NCBI RefSeq assembly: GCF_036924645.1
Contig: NZ_JAZHRX010000001.1
Span: 1,364,001 to 1,428,000 of the forward strand
Direction: 5' to 3'
Origin: Bradyrhizobium sp. AZCC 2176
GTDB lineage: Bacteria > Pseudomonadota > Alphaproteobacteria > Rhizobiales > Xanthobacteraceae
Length of the DNA: 64,000 bases
Of this stretch, positions 1 to 7,647 are shown piece after piece. Positions within the stretch are counted from its first letter, which is position 1. Every line of letters begins with the position of its first letter. Under the pieces are notes generated by a model. The model was not told the DNA's origin. It saw only the letters and a list, made by a program, of their open reading frames with translations, and ran no database searches. The position numbers were made by a program, and so were the translations under genes.

Positions 1-325
1 ACGCGCCGGCGGCGACCAGCACCGCGGCCATGCCGACAAGCGAGTGGAACGCCGCGACCAGTTCCGGCATCGACGTCATCGGCACGCGCCGCGCGATGAC
101 AGCCCCGACGCCGCCGCCGATGGCGATACCGAGGACGACCAGCACCCAGGCAACACCGTCCGCCGGCGGATGGCTCGCCAGCGTGGTGGCGACCGCGATC
201 GCCATGCCGATCATGCCGAACAGATTACCCTGGCGTGACGATGCCGGGCTCGACAGTCCGCGCAGCGACAGGATGAACAGCACACCCGCCACGAGATACA
301 GAACTGCTGCCAGATTGGCGTTCAT
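1..325 (-). CDS. pntB: NAD(P) transhydrogenase subunit beta, N-terminal part (cut by window edge)
   Basis: This is the N-terminal 108 codons of the membrane beta subunit of proton-translocating transhydrogenase, which moves hydride between NADH and NADP+ using the proton gradient. The translation begins MNANLAAVLYLVAGVLFIL and continues with hydrophobic helices and the stretch MTSMPELVAAFHSLVG, which is typical of PntB. The gene runs off the left edge, so the NADP-binding C-terminal domain is not visible. It is the last of three co-directional genes (alpha1, alpha2, beta), the usual alphaproteobacterial split. The ATG lies 59 bp beyond the stop of the alpha2 gene. The family call is firm because the sequence and the neighbours agree. 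Confidence 0.93.
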   Translation of the reverse strand, partial: MNANLAAVLYLVAGVLFILSLRGLSSPASSRQGNLFGMIGMAIAVATTLASHPPADGVAWVLVVLGIAIGGGVGAVIARRVPMTSMPELVAAFHSLVGMAAVLVAAGA

Positions 326-384
326 CTCAGGTCCCCATTGTCTTCGTCACCGCGAGGTGCACGCCGAAATTTTACGCCGAAATT

Positions 385-702
385 CTACTTGGCCTTTTTC
401 TTGTACATCGCCAGCATGCGCTGGGTGACAAGGAAGCCGCCGAAAATGTTCACGCAGGCGAAGATCAGCGCGATAAAGCCGAAGCCCCGCGCCCAGCCCG
501 AACCGCTCGAGATCATGCCGACGCCGACCGCGAGCAGCGCGCCGACCACGATCACCGAGGAGATCGCGTTGGTCACCGACATCAGCGGCGTATGCAGCGC
601 AGGGGTCACCGACCACACCACGAAGTAGCCGACGAAGACGGCGAGAACGAAAATCGACAGCCGGAATACGAAGGGATCGACGGCTTGGGCGATGTGCTCC
701 AT
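385..702 (-). CDS. pntAB: NAD(P) transhydrogenase subunit alpha part 2 (membrane anchor)
   Basis: A 105-residue membrane protein corresponding to the C-terminal membrane part of the single-chain PntA of enterobacteria, encoded separately here. It has about three hydrophobic segments, the first around residues 10-32, the second near 45-65 and the third near 70-95, and ends in a basic tail (KKKAK). It would form part of the proton channel together with PntB. It sits between pntA1 and pntB with an 11-bp gap to the former, so co-transcription is very likely. The motif [17 protein letters not shown] at the C-terminus is characteristic of the family. Confidence 0.93.
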   Translation of the reverse strand: MEHIAQAVDPFVFRLSIFVLAVFVGYFVVWSVTPALHTPLMSVTNAISSVIVVGALLAVGVGMISSGSGWARGFGFIALIFACVNIFGGFLVTQRMLAMYKKKAK

Positions 703-713
703 GACTTCTCTCC

Positions 714-1841
714 TTAGGCTTTCGGCTGGAAGTTCGGATGGACGACGGCGCCGTCTTTCGTCAGCGCGGTGGCTTTCACCAGTTCGTCATCCCAATCGAC
801 CGCGAGCGCCTTGTTCGCCTTGTCCACCATGGTCTCGACGAACGAGAACAGGTTGCGGGCATAGAGGCTGGAGGCCGATTGCGCGACGCGGCCGGCCACG
901 TTCGTATAGCCGACGATCTTGATGCCATCGATATCGACGACTTCGCCGGCCTTGGCGCCCTCGACATTGCCGCCGCGCTCGACGGCGAGATCCACCAGCA
1001 CCGAACCCGGCTTCATCGATTTCACCATCTCGGCGCTGACGAGCTTCGGCGCCGGCCGGCCCGGGATCAGGGCCGTGGTGATGACGATGTCCTGCTTCTT
1101 GACGTGCTCGGCGGTGAGGGCCGCCTGCTTGGCCTGATACTCTTTCGACATTTCCTTGGCATAACCGCCGGCGGTCTGGGCGTTCTTGAATTCCTCGTCC
1201 TCGACCGCGAGGAATTTTGCACCGAGCGATTCGACCTGCTCTTTCGTGGCCGGGCGCACGTCGGTGGCGGTGACCACGGCCCCTAGCCGGCGCGCGGTCG
1301 CGATCGCCTGCAGGCCAGCGACGCCGACGCCCATCACGAACACTTTCGCGGCCGGAATAGTGCCGGCCGCGGTCATCATCATCGGGAACGCGCGGCCGAA
1401 CGATTCGGCGGCCTCGATCACCGCGCGGTAGCCGGCGAGGTTTGCCTGTGAGGACAGCACGTCCATCACCTGCGCGCGCGTAATGCGCGGCATCAATTCC
1501 ATCGCAAATGCCGAGACACCGGCATCCGCGATCGTCTTCAGCGCCGCTTCATTGCCGTAAGGATCCATGATCGCGATGACCAGCGCACCGCGCTTGTACT
1601 GCGCAAGCTCGCTCGCTTCAGGCCGCTTCACCTTGATGATGATGTCGGCGTCCTTCAGCGCGTCCGCGCTGACCGTGGCGCCGACGGCGGTGAATTCGGA
1701 ATCCGGCAGGCCCGACTTGATGCCTGCACCCGGCTCGATCGCGACTTCGGCGCCGATCGCCTTGAATTTCTTCACAGTGTCCGGGGACGCGGCAACCCGC
1801 GGCTCGGACGGATCGATTTCCTTGGCAACGGCAATCTTCAT
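714..1841 (-). CDS. pntAA: NAD(P) transhydrogenase subunit alpha part 1 (NAD-binding)
   Basis: A 375-residue soluble subunit that binds NAD(H) and passes hydride to the NADP site of PntB. It resembles alanine dehydrogenase: an N-terminal domain starting MKIAVAKEI, then a Rossmann fold with the dinucleotide motif GVGVAG at residues 171-176, and a C-terminal region with [11 protein letters not shown] chose the ATG at 1841 because GGGAGG lies just upstream of it. An in-frame start 12 codons earlier has no comparable ribosome site. It is the first gene of the pnt operon and ends 11 bp before pntA2. Length and motifs match the family. Confidence 0.95.
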   Translation of the reverse strand: MKIAVAKEIDPSEPRVAASPDTVKKFKAIGAEVAIEPGAGIKSGLPDSEFTAVGATVSADALKDADIIIKVKRPEASELAQYKRGALVIAIMDPYGNEAALKTIADAGVSAFAMELMPRITRAQVMDVLSSQANLAGYRAVIEAAESFGRAFPMMMTAAGTIPAAKVFVMGVGVAGLQAIATARRLGAVVTATDVRPATKEQVESLGAKFLAVEDEEFKNAQTAGGYAKEMSKEYQAKQAALTAEHVKKQDIVITTALIPGRPAPKLVSAEMVKSMKPGSVLVDLAVERGGNVEGAKAGEVVDIDGIKIVGYTNVAGRVAQSASSLYARNLFSFVETMVDKANKALAVDWDDELVKATALTKDGAVVHPNFQPKA

Positions 1842-1975
1842 GAGGCCTCCCGGCGCGGCAGGCGCGCGCGCAAGCAAACTAGCGTCTTTTTCGCTTAGTT
1901 GGATACCGGTTTCGCAACCGGCATGCGTGCAATTATTCTGGCCACCGCCGGGGTGGCGGTGCAGGCAGCAATGCG

Positions 1976-2128
1976 TCAGGTCAGGAAGTAGCCCATCAGG
2001 GCGACAATGATCACAACGGCAGCCGTGCCGTATTTGACCAGCATGATGAACCCTTCATAGGTCTGCTCATGGGCCTCGTAGTCGTTGCCGTCAGCGGTCG
2101 TGTAGGCCACTTCGTTATGGTCTGCCAT
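1976..2128 (-). CDS. aa3-type cytochrome c oxidase subunit IV
   Basis: A 50-residue protein (MADHNEVAYTTADGND at the N-terminus) with a polar head, the sequence YEAHEQTYEGFI, and one C-terminal transmembrane helix of about 20 residues ending GYFLT. This matches the small bacterial aa3-type oxidase subunit IV family of alphaproteobacteria, whose role is structural or stabilising in the terminal oxidase of the respiratory chain. It stands alone, upstream of the pnt operon and on the same strand, about 130 bp from pntA1. Its size makes it easy to miss. Confidence 0.85.
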   Translation of the reverse strand: MADHNEVAYTTADGNDYEAHEQTYEGFIMLVKYGTAAVVIIVALMGYFLT

Positions 2129-2212
2129 CGGTTATCCCCAGTCAAAATCCGCGTTTCTCGCGTGCAATTACCGCAAAGCGTCTGGGAGGGCAACGGCCCC
2201 TTGCCGATCGGG

Positions 2213-2599
2213 TCATTCGGAAGGCCAATTGTCCCGGATCCAGCGGGTCAGGCTTTCCTCGCCGACCTCGCCCGCAGCGAGGGAGAGGATGATGGCAGCC
2301 GCTTCCGCTTCGGGCACAATGAAGTCGATGCCGTTGACGCCCAGAAATGTGTAGAGCGCCAGCAACGACGTTCGCTTGTTTCCGTCAATGAACGGATGAT
2401 TGCGCGCTATGCCGAACGCATATGCTGCGGCCAACTCGGCCAGTTCAGCCTTCTCGTAAGCCCACCTGTTTTTCGGTCGATCGAGTGCAGATTCAAGCAT
2501 GCGCTCGTCGCGCAATCCACTTGCACCGCCGTGGATCGTGAGTTGCTCGTCGTGAATTGCAACAATCATCTGGCGGGTGAGCCAGAACGGCTCGATCAT
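2213..2599 (-). CDS. doc: Fic/Doc family toxin (death-on-curing type)
   Basis: A 128-residue single-domain Fic-fold protein. The family signature is intact at residues 68-77, HPFIDGNKRT, with the catalytic His and the phosphate-binding Asn-Lys-Arg. Doc toxins of this size modify elongation factor Tu by phosphorylation. Other Fic proteins transfer AMP, so the exact reaction here is inferred. Its start codon overlaps the stop of the upstream antitoxin gene by four bases (ATGA), the classical toxin-antitoxin arrangement with the antitoxin first. The N-terminal stretch with MLESALDRP is typical of Doc. Regulation probably acts through the palindrome upstream of the antitoxin gene. Confidence 0.88.
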   Translation of the reverse strand: MIEPFWLTRQMIVAIHDEQLTIHGGASGLRDERMLESALDRPKNRWAYEKAELAELAAAYAFGIARNHPFIDGNKRTSLLALYTFLGVNGIDFIVPEAEAAAIILSLAAGEVGEESLTRWIRDNWPSE

Positions 2600-2868
2600 T
2601 TGGCAAGCTCAGCCAACGCGTTGTGATAGCGCTTCATGCCGCGCCGGGCGACTTCCATCGCCTTCTCGAAATCCGGGTCATGGGGGGTTAGCCGAAAACC
2701 GCCATCGGGCGTGAGAGTCGCATAGAGCTTGTCGCCGACGCTGACATGCATCCGAGCAAGCACATCCTTCGGCAGGATGATCCCTGAGGAATTACCAATC
2801 TTTTTGATTTCGACGGTTCCGATCACCTGGCCGCAGGGATCGGGCGTATCTTTCGATTGCTCGTTCAT
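2596..2868 (-). CDS. AbrB/MazE-type antitoxin of the Doc module
   Basis: A 90-residue protein with a SpoVT/AbrB-like swapped-hairpin DNA-binding domain at about residues 17-60: VEIKKIGNSSGIILPKDVL is the standard motif. The C-terminal 30 residues (KAMEVARRGMKRYHNALAELAK) should form a helix that docks on the Doc toxin, as the Phd tail does in Phd/Doc. It overlaps the toxin gene by four bases and its ATG lies 12 bp from a perfect inverted repeat. Autoregulation is therefore likely. Pairing an AbrB-type rather than a Phd-type antitoxin with Doc is known and not rare. Confidence 0.85.
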   Translation of the reverse strand: MNEQSKDTPDPCGQVIGTVEIKKIGNSSGIILPKDVLARMHVSVGDKLYATLTPDGGFRLTPHDPDFEKAMEVARRGMKRYHNALAELAK

Positions 2869-2879
2869 GGCGCAGCTCC

Positions 2880-2898
2880 GTTATACAAAACGTATAAC
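2880..2898. promoter_or_regulatory. Perfect palindromic operator of the toxin-antitoxin operon
   Basis: GTTATAC-AAAAC-GTATAAC is a perfect 7-bp inverted repeat with a 5-bp spacer, 11 bp upstream of the antitoxin ATG. It is AT-rich in a GC-rich region, and position and symmetry fit the autoregulatory operator and probably overlap the promoter -10 region. Confidence 0.7.
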
Positions 2899-3008
2899 AC
2901 CGCCCCTCGTTCCGTTCAACAAATGTTTTACATCCCCACTTTTTTGGTCGGCTCTGTTTCGGCCGTCCGCCTCAGGACCCGCCCTCGGCCGAAAGCTGGG
3001 CCCCGCCC

Positions 3009-3596
3009 CTAAGCAAGCACGAAGTCGAAACGCCCGGCCAGCCATCCCGCGTTCTTGGCCGTGCGAATCTGCAAGTCCTTGCGGAAAAGCCCGTCGGCGC
3101 GGTTTTGCGATTCGCCGGGGAAATAGAGCTGGGTCGTCAACACACGGCCGCCGCGCGGCTGCACCTTCACATGGATGTGGCGCGTACGGCCAACGTAAAT
3201 GCCGGGCACGATGCTGCGCAATCGATAGCGGCCTTCCGCATCGGAGAATTGATGGCCGCGCAGGCGGAAACCGGAATTGTCGTAGCGGCCCTTGTCATCC
3301 GCCTGCCAGAAATCCAGCAAGGCGCCGGCCAGCGGTTTGCAGGCGCGGGTGAGCACGAAGCCGACCAGTTCGATCGGCTGCCCTGCCATGCCCTCTTCGA
3401 ACAGCTCGGTTCGCTCAGGCGACGACGGCTTGAAGTATGGCCCTTCGGTTTGCGGGACGGTGGCGTCGTCGCCGTCGTGGCATGCGGGCGTCGGGGCAAG
3501 CGGAGCCTGAGCTACGCTGCCATCGACCATGAGCAGCGAACCGGCTGCGAAGATTCCCGCTCCAAGTACAACGCGCCGCGTCGGGGTGTCGATCAT
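3009..3596 (-). CDS. Exported intradiol ring-cleavage dioxygenase-like protein
   Basis: A 195-residue protein of the protocatechuate/catechol intradiol dioxygenase family. The four expected Fe(III) ligands are all visible: Tyr105 in GRYDN, Tyr134 in VPGIY, and His140 and His142 in RHIHVKV. The motif EGPYFKPSSPER near residue 51 marks the family start. The first 30 residues (TRRVVLGAGIFAAGSLL, then AQA) form a twin-arginine-like signal, so the enzyme is probably periplasmic, unlike cytoplasmic PcaGH and CatA. I chose the ATG at 3596 because AGGAGGGGAGGG lies upstream of it. No aromatic-degradation genes flank it, so the substrate is unknown. Confidence 0.82.
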   Translation of the reverse strand: MIDTPTRRVVLGAGIFAAGSLLMVDGSVAQAPLAPTPACHDGDDATVPQTEGPYFKPSSPERTELFEEGMAGQPIELVGFVLTRACKPLAGALLDFWQADDKGRYDNSGFRLRGHQFSDAEGRYRLRSIVPGIYVGRTRHIHVKVQPRGGRVLTTQLYFPGESQNRADGLFRKDLQIRTAKNAGWLAGRFDFVLA

Positions 3597-3699
3597 GGGA
3601 CCCTCCCCTCCTGTCGTCACCGTCATCATGAAGGGCAACGGCGGCTGAAATTATGTCCGCGCCCATCACAAGTCCGTTTCGTGGCCGCGGGCGCGCCCG

Positions 3700-5559
3700 T
3701 CAGCCCATCTCTTCCAACTCGTCGATCATGCCCGCGATGACGGACAGCCCGCCGTCCCAGAATTTGGGATCCTTGGCATCGAGCCCGAACGGCCTCAGCA
3801 GTTCGGAATAATGCTTGGTGCCTCCCGCCGCCAGCATGGCGAGATAGCGCTCGGCAAAGCCTTCGGAGGCATTCTCGTAGACTGCATACAGCGAGTTCAC
3901 CAGGCAATCGCCGAACGCATAGGCGTAAACGTAGAACGGCGAATGGATGAAGTGCGGAATGTACATCCAGAAATTCTCGTAGCCGGGGCGGATGTCGATG
4001 GCCGGCCCGAGGCTCTCGCCCTGCACGCTGAGCCAGATCTGGCCGATACGCTCCGCAGTCAATTCACCGTTCTTGCGCTCGGTATGAATCGCGCGCTCGA
4101 ACGAATAGAACGCGACCTGCCGCACCACGGTGTTGATCATGTCCTCGACCTTGCCGGCGAGCAGCGCCTGGCGCTGCTTGGCGTTTTTGGTCTGCGACAA
4201 TAGCCGCTTGAAGGTCAGCATTTCGCCGAACACGCTTGCCGTCTCGGCTAGCGTCAGCGGCGTCGGCGCCATCAGCGCTCCGTTTTTGGCCGCCAGCACC
4301 TGGTGCACGCCATGGCCGAGCTCATGCGCCAGCGTCATCACGTCGCGGGGCTTGCCCTGGTAGTTCATCAGCACATAGGGATGCGCCGACGGCGTGGTCG
4401 GGTGCGAGAACGCGCCCGGCGCCTTGCCGGGCCGCACCGGCGCATCGATCCAGCGGTCGGTGAAGAAACGTTCCGCAATCGCAGCCATCTCGGTCGAGAA
4501 GCCGCGATACGCCGTCAGCACCATCTTCTGCGCCTCGGGCCAGGCGATCGTGCCGGTCGCCGCAAACGGCAGCGGCGCGTTGCGGTCCCAATGCGCGAGC
4601 TTCTTCTTTTTGAACCAGCCGGCCTTCAGATTGTAGTAGCGGTGCGACAGCCGCGGATAGGCTGCGCGAACCGAGCCGACCAGGGCATCGACGACTTCGC
4701 GCTCGACGCGGTTGTTCAGGTGGCGCGAATCCGCGACATCCTGGAAACCGCGCCAGCGATCGGAAATCTCCTTGTCCTTGGCGAGCGTGTTGGTGATCAG
4801 CGCAAAGGTCCGCTCATTGTCCTTGAAGGTCTTTGCCAGCGCTTGGCCTGCGGCCTTGCGTTTTTCCGGCGCGCGGTCCTGCAGCAGGTTGAGCGCAGGC
4901 TCGATCGCCAATTCCTTTCCGCTCACCCTGAAGCGCAGGCCGGAGATGGTCTGGTCGAACAGCCGGTTCCAGGCGGCATAGCCGCTCTGGGATTTCTCGT
5001 GAAACAACTGCTCGACGCGGTCTTCGAGCTGATACGGCTTGTCCTTGCGCAGATCCTCGATCCATGGCCGGTAGTGGGCGAGCTCGGGCGCCTGCATCGC
5101 GCGCTCGATCACGGCATCGTCGATGCGATTGAGTTCGAGCGCGAAGAACAGCAAATGCAGCGAGGCCGCCGTCAGCCGCTCGGAAACGTCGCCGTAGAAT
5201 TTGGAGATCACGGGATCGACGCTGTCGCCGGCATGAACGAGGCCGGCATAGGAGCCGAGCCGGCCCGCGAGATCGTCGATCGCCTCGTAGCGCCTGACCG
5301 CCTCGGCGAGCCAACGGCCGCCATCGTCGCGCGTAACGCCTTCCGCCAACTTGGCCTTGTAATCCGTTTCAAAGGCTATGCAGTCGGCATCCATCTTTTG
5401 CAGATCGCGCGCGATTTCGGGCACATCGATGCCGGAATAGAGATCGGTGAGGTTCCATTCCGGCAGTTTGCCGGTTTTGGATTTGGTGGCCGCCTTGCTG
5501 CCCGCGGCTGATTTGCGGGACGTCTTGCCGGTTCGGGAAGTCGCAGATTTCACGCTCAT
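3700..5559 (-). CDS. pepF: M3 family oligoendopeptidase F
   Basis: A 619-residue zinc metallopeptidase of the M3 (thimet/PepF) family that cuts short peptides in the cytoplasm. The zinc motif HELGH lies at residues 412-416 and is followed by the family region with LAETASVFGEML that provides the third ligand glutamate. The N-terminal 30 residues are Lys/Ser/Thr-rich and low in complexity, an extension of the usual ~600-residue protein. The C-terminal part (FMYIPHFIHSPFYVYAYAFG type helices) is typical. It stands alone between the dioxygenase gene and the 147-codon hypothetical gene. Confidence 0.92.
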   Translation of the reverse strand: MSVKSATSRTGKTSRKSAAGSKAATKSKTGKLPEWNLTDLYSGIDVPEIARDLQKMDADCIAFETDYKAKLAEGVTRDDGGRWLAEAVRRYEAIDDLAGRLGSYAGLVHAGDSVDPVISKFYGDVSERLTAASLHLLFFALELNRIDDAVIERAMQAPELAHYRPWIEDLRKDKPYQLEDRVEQLFHEKSQSGYAAWNRLFDQTISGLRFRVSGKELAIEPALNLLQDRAPEKRKAAGQALAKTFKDNERTFALITNTLAKDKEISDRWRGFQDVADSRHLNNRVEREVVDALVGSVRAAYPRLSHRYYNLKAGWFKKKKLAHWDRNAPLPFAATGTIAWPEAQKMVLTAYRGFSTEMAAIAERFFTDRWIDAPVRPGKAPGAFSHPTTPSAHPYVLMNYQGKPRDVMTLAHELGHGVHQVLAAKNGALMAPTPLTLAETASVFGEMLTFKRLLSQTKNAKQRQALLAGKVEDMINTVVRQVAFYSFERAIHTERKNGELTAERIGQIWLSVQGESLGPAIDIRPGYENFWMYIPHFIHSPFYVYAYAFGDCLVNSLYAVYENASEGFAERYLAMLAAGGTKHYSELLRPFGLDAKDPKFWDGGLSVIAGMIDELEEMG

Positions 5560-5604
5560 GATACTTTCAAAATTGGGAGGTGATCAGGAAATGGGCTTGG
5601 GGAA

Positions 5605-6048
5605 TCAGGCGAACGCCGCAAGCTGCGGTACAAACTGGACGAACAGCTCTTCGCCTTCACCCAGCAGCGGCTCGACCTTTTCATGCACCGTATTGCGGAT
5701 CGCACACCACATCGTGATCACCCGTACCATGACCCACGACGTCGACGGAACCGCGGCCTTGGCATGCAACGCTACGAGTTCGAGGTTCCAATGCTCGAAC
5801 AGCAGCCGGCCCAACCCGTCTTCCAGGACGTAACGCCCGCCGATCCGGGATACGCACAACTCGCAAGCCTGATCCGGCAGCGGACCCAGCAGATAGAATT
5901 GGGCGTCGCCCTTCTCTGTCATGCCGGTTTCCCATTCACGTCCCGTCCTCGGTGCCATCGCTGCGCCCAGCACCGCGACAAGGGTGTTGAGCTCCTTTTC
6001 GCTCCATTCGCCGCTGTTTTGTTTGCGCTCGAACGCAACAACACTCAT
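5605..6048 (-). CDS. Conserved-looking hypothetical protein downstream of an XRE regulator
   Basis: A 147-residue soluble protein I do not recognise. It begins MSVVAFERKQNSGEWSEKEL and contains a patch with two cysteines (CELCVSRIGG, around residue 62) and a Trp-rich segment near residue 108. No signal peptide or membrane helix is evident. Its start overlaps the stop of the XRE-regulator gene by four bases, so the two are translationally coupled. The regulator-first pair resembles a toxin-antitoxin layout, but nothing in the protein looks like a known toxin, and a co-factor of the regulator is equally possible. Confidence 0.7.
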   Translation of the reverse strand: MSVVAFERKQNSGEWSEKELNTLVAVLGAAMAPRTGREWETGMTEKGDAQFYLLGPLPDQACELCVSRIGGRYVLEDGLGRLLFEHWNLELVALHAKAAVPSTSWVMVRVITMWCAIRNTVHEKVEPLLGEGEELFVQFVPQLAAFA

Positions 6049-6377
6049 TTGCTTTCCGCTCCGAACAGCAGCCGGTGCAGTTCCGGCTCGTAGTACATTA
6101 ACAGATGCCTAGCGAAGGCGGCCTGTTCAAGGCCCAACTCGCGGGCCCAAGCGCCCATAATTTCGATTGGGACACGGCTGAACCCGTTCTCGACCTGCGA
6201 GATGAACGTGTAATATTTCAGGCCGAGGCGCACCGCGAGATCAGCCTGCGACAATTCGGCATCCGCCCTTCGCTGTTTCAGCCAATCCCCAGCCAGTTTG
6301 CGCAATTGCTTGGCGTCCGGCGTGCCTTTGGCCTGCGCCCGTTCAGCGAAAACGTCTTGATGTTTTACTCGTTTCAT
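6045..6377 (-). CDS. XRE-family helix-turn-helix regulator
   Basis: A 110-residue protein with a Cro/CI-type helix-turn-helix at about residues 30-85: LKQRRADAELSQADLAVRLG followed by FISQVENGFSRVP. The N-terminal ~28 residues are polar and basic; the C-terminal part is a short helical tail ending FGAESK. It is the first gene of a two-gene operon with the 147-codon gene. A 22-bp inverted repeat lies about 30 bp upstream of its ATG, between it and the divergent membrane-protein gene. Autoregulation and control of the divergent gene are plausible inferences. Confidence 0.82.
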   Translation of the reverse strand: MKRVKHQDVFAERAQAKGTPDAKQLRKLAGDWLKQRRADAELSQADLAVRLGLKYYTFISQVENGFSRVPIEIMGAWARELGLEQAAFARHLLMYYEPELHRLLFGAESK

Positions 6378-6406
6378 GATTACTAAACTATCCAGAATGA
6401 ATTGAC

Positions 6407-6428
6407 TGGTAGGTAATGTTCCCTACCA
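6407..6428. promoter_or_regulatory. Inverted repeat between divergent genes, probable XRE operator
   Basis: TGGTAGG-N8-CCTACCA is a perfect 7-bp inverted repeat in the 78-bp gap between the XRE regulator (minus) and the small membrane protein (plus). Its location makes it the obvious operator candidate for the regulator. A hairpin function is less likely because no T-run follows. Confidence 0.55.
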
Positions 6429-6455
6429 CAATTCAGGCGCGCGAATAAGAATCCG

Positions 6456-6797
6456 ATGGCTTTCTTGGACCGCAGTCACATTTTCCGAACCGCCGACCGG
6501 GCTTCCCCGGCGCATGGCAAGGAGTTGATGGCCGGCATCCTTCTCGCCGTGCTGCTTGCGACCCTCGCGATCCGTAATCTGGTGCCGGCAGACGCACTGG
6601 CGCCCGCCATCGTTACACTGCTGTTTGCGACTGGCGCGGCGACTGCCGGAGCGGCGTGGCTTTGTCAGGCCGGCAGATTCCGCATCGCCTGGCTCGACCT
6701 CGCCGGAAGCCTGACTTTCATCGGCATCGTCATCTCGGTTTTGATCGAGCCCGATCAGCTCGTCAGGCTGTGCGGCGTTTCGGATCAATCTGAATAA
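6456..6797 (+). CDS. Small membrane protein of unknown function
   Basis: A 113-residue protein with three predicted transmembrane segments, roughly residues 24-45, 48-70 and 80-98, and a polar N-terminus (MAFLDRSHIFRTADRASP). I do not recognise a family. It is divergent from the XRE-regulator operon, sharing a 78-bp intergenic region that carries an inverted repeat, so it may be under that regulator. The next gene (TerC family) follows in the same direction after about 120 bp. Confidence 0.62.
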   Translation: MAFLDRSHIFRTADRASPAHGKELMAGILLAVLLATLAIRNLVPADALAPAIVTLLFATGAATAGAAWLCQAGRFRIAWLDLAGSLTFIGIVISVLIEPDQLVRLCGVSDQSE

Positions 6798-6915
6798 GGA
6801 ATCCTCTTCGGCGCAGTTTTGACTGCGTCTTCAACCATGTGCGTCCAAGCCCGGGCCCCTCTGGCGGTTCAAGTGAACCGCGATGTCGGATTGGACCTTG
6901 AACGGAGTGGCCCGC

Positions 6916-7560
6916 ATGCTGGAATTCTTCTCCTCACAATCCCTGACAGCGCTTTTCCAGGTCGTGATGATCGACCTGGTGCTCGCCGGCGACAATGCGA
7001 TCGTTATCGGCCTTGCAGCCGCCGGGCTACCCGAGGAGCAGCGCAGGAAGGCCATTCTGGTCGGCATATTGGCCGCCACGGCGCTGCGGATCGGCTTCGC
7101 CAGCATCACGGTCCAACTGCTGCAGATCATCGGGCTGCTGCTTGCCGGCGGCATTCTCCTGCTTTGGGTGTGCTGGAAGATGTGGCGCGAGTTGCGGTCA
7201 CATAAGCATCAGCAGCCGACATTCCAGAATCTGTCGGCCGCAAGGACGATGGACGCCGCCGTCGCGCCCGCTCATCAGAAGACGCTTGGCCAGGCCGTCT
7301 GGCAGATCACCCTCGCCGACGTATCGATGTCGCTCGACAATGTACTGGCGGTCGCAGGGGCCGCGCGGGAGCATCCGATTATTCTGATATTCGGCCTTGG
7401 GCTTTCCATTGCGCTGATGGGTTTCGCCGCGAACTTCATCGCGCGCGTCCTGGAGAAACATCGCTGGGTCGCCTATGTCGGCCTGCTGATCATCCTCTAT
7501 GTGGCATTCGACATGTGTTACCGCGGCGCGATGGAGGTGTGGCAGGACGTCAATGTTTAG
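6916..7560 (+). CDS. TerC family integral membrane protein (YjbE-like)
   Basis: A 214-residue polytopic membrane protein of the TerC family (tellurium resistance C-like; several members are metal, often manganese, exporters). Two internal halves each carry the family signature of acidic residues in a helix: VLAGDNAIVIG near residue 25 and DVSMSLDNVLAVAG near residue 135. About seven hydrophobic segments are visible. I chose the ATG at 6916 because GGAG lies 8 bp upstream of it; an in-frame ATG 11 codons earlier lacks such a site. Substrate and ion specificity cannot be read from the sequence. Confidence 0.85.
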   Translation: MLEFFSSQSLTALFQVVMIDLVLAGDNAIVIGLAAAGLPEEQRRKAILVGILAATALRIGFASITVQLLQIIGLLLAGGILLLWVCWKMWRELRSHKHQQPTFQNLSAARTMDAAVAPAHQKTLGQAVWQITLADVSMSLDNVLAVAGAAREHPIILIFGLGLSIALMGFAANFIARVLEKHRWVAYVGLLIILYVAFDMCYRGAMEVWQDVNV

Positions 7561-7647
7561 CCGAGATGTCAACGTTTAAGAGAGCGTTAATCGGCATCGG
7601 CGAAAGTGCCCCGATTCGATACAATCCAGTAGCGTGCGGGGAGAGCC

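Noticed and set aside
1941..1962. GCCACC/GGTGGC hairpin as a terminator of the oxidase subunit gene
   Set aside because: No T-run on either strand follows the stem.
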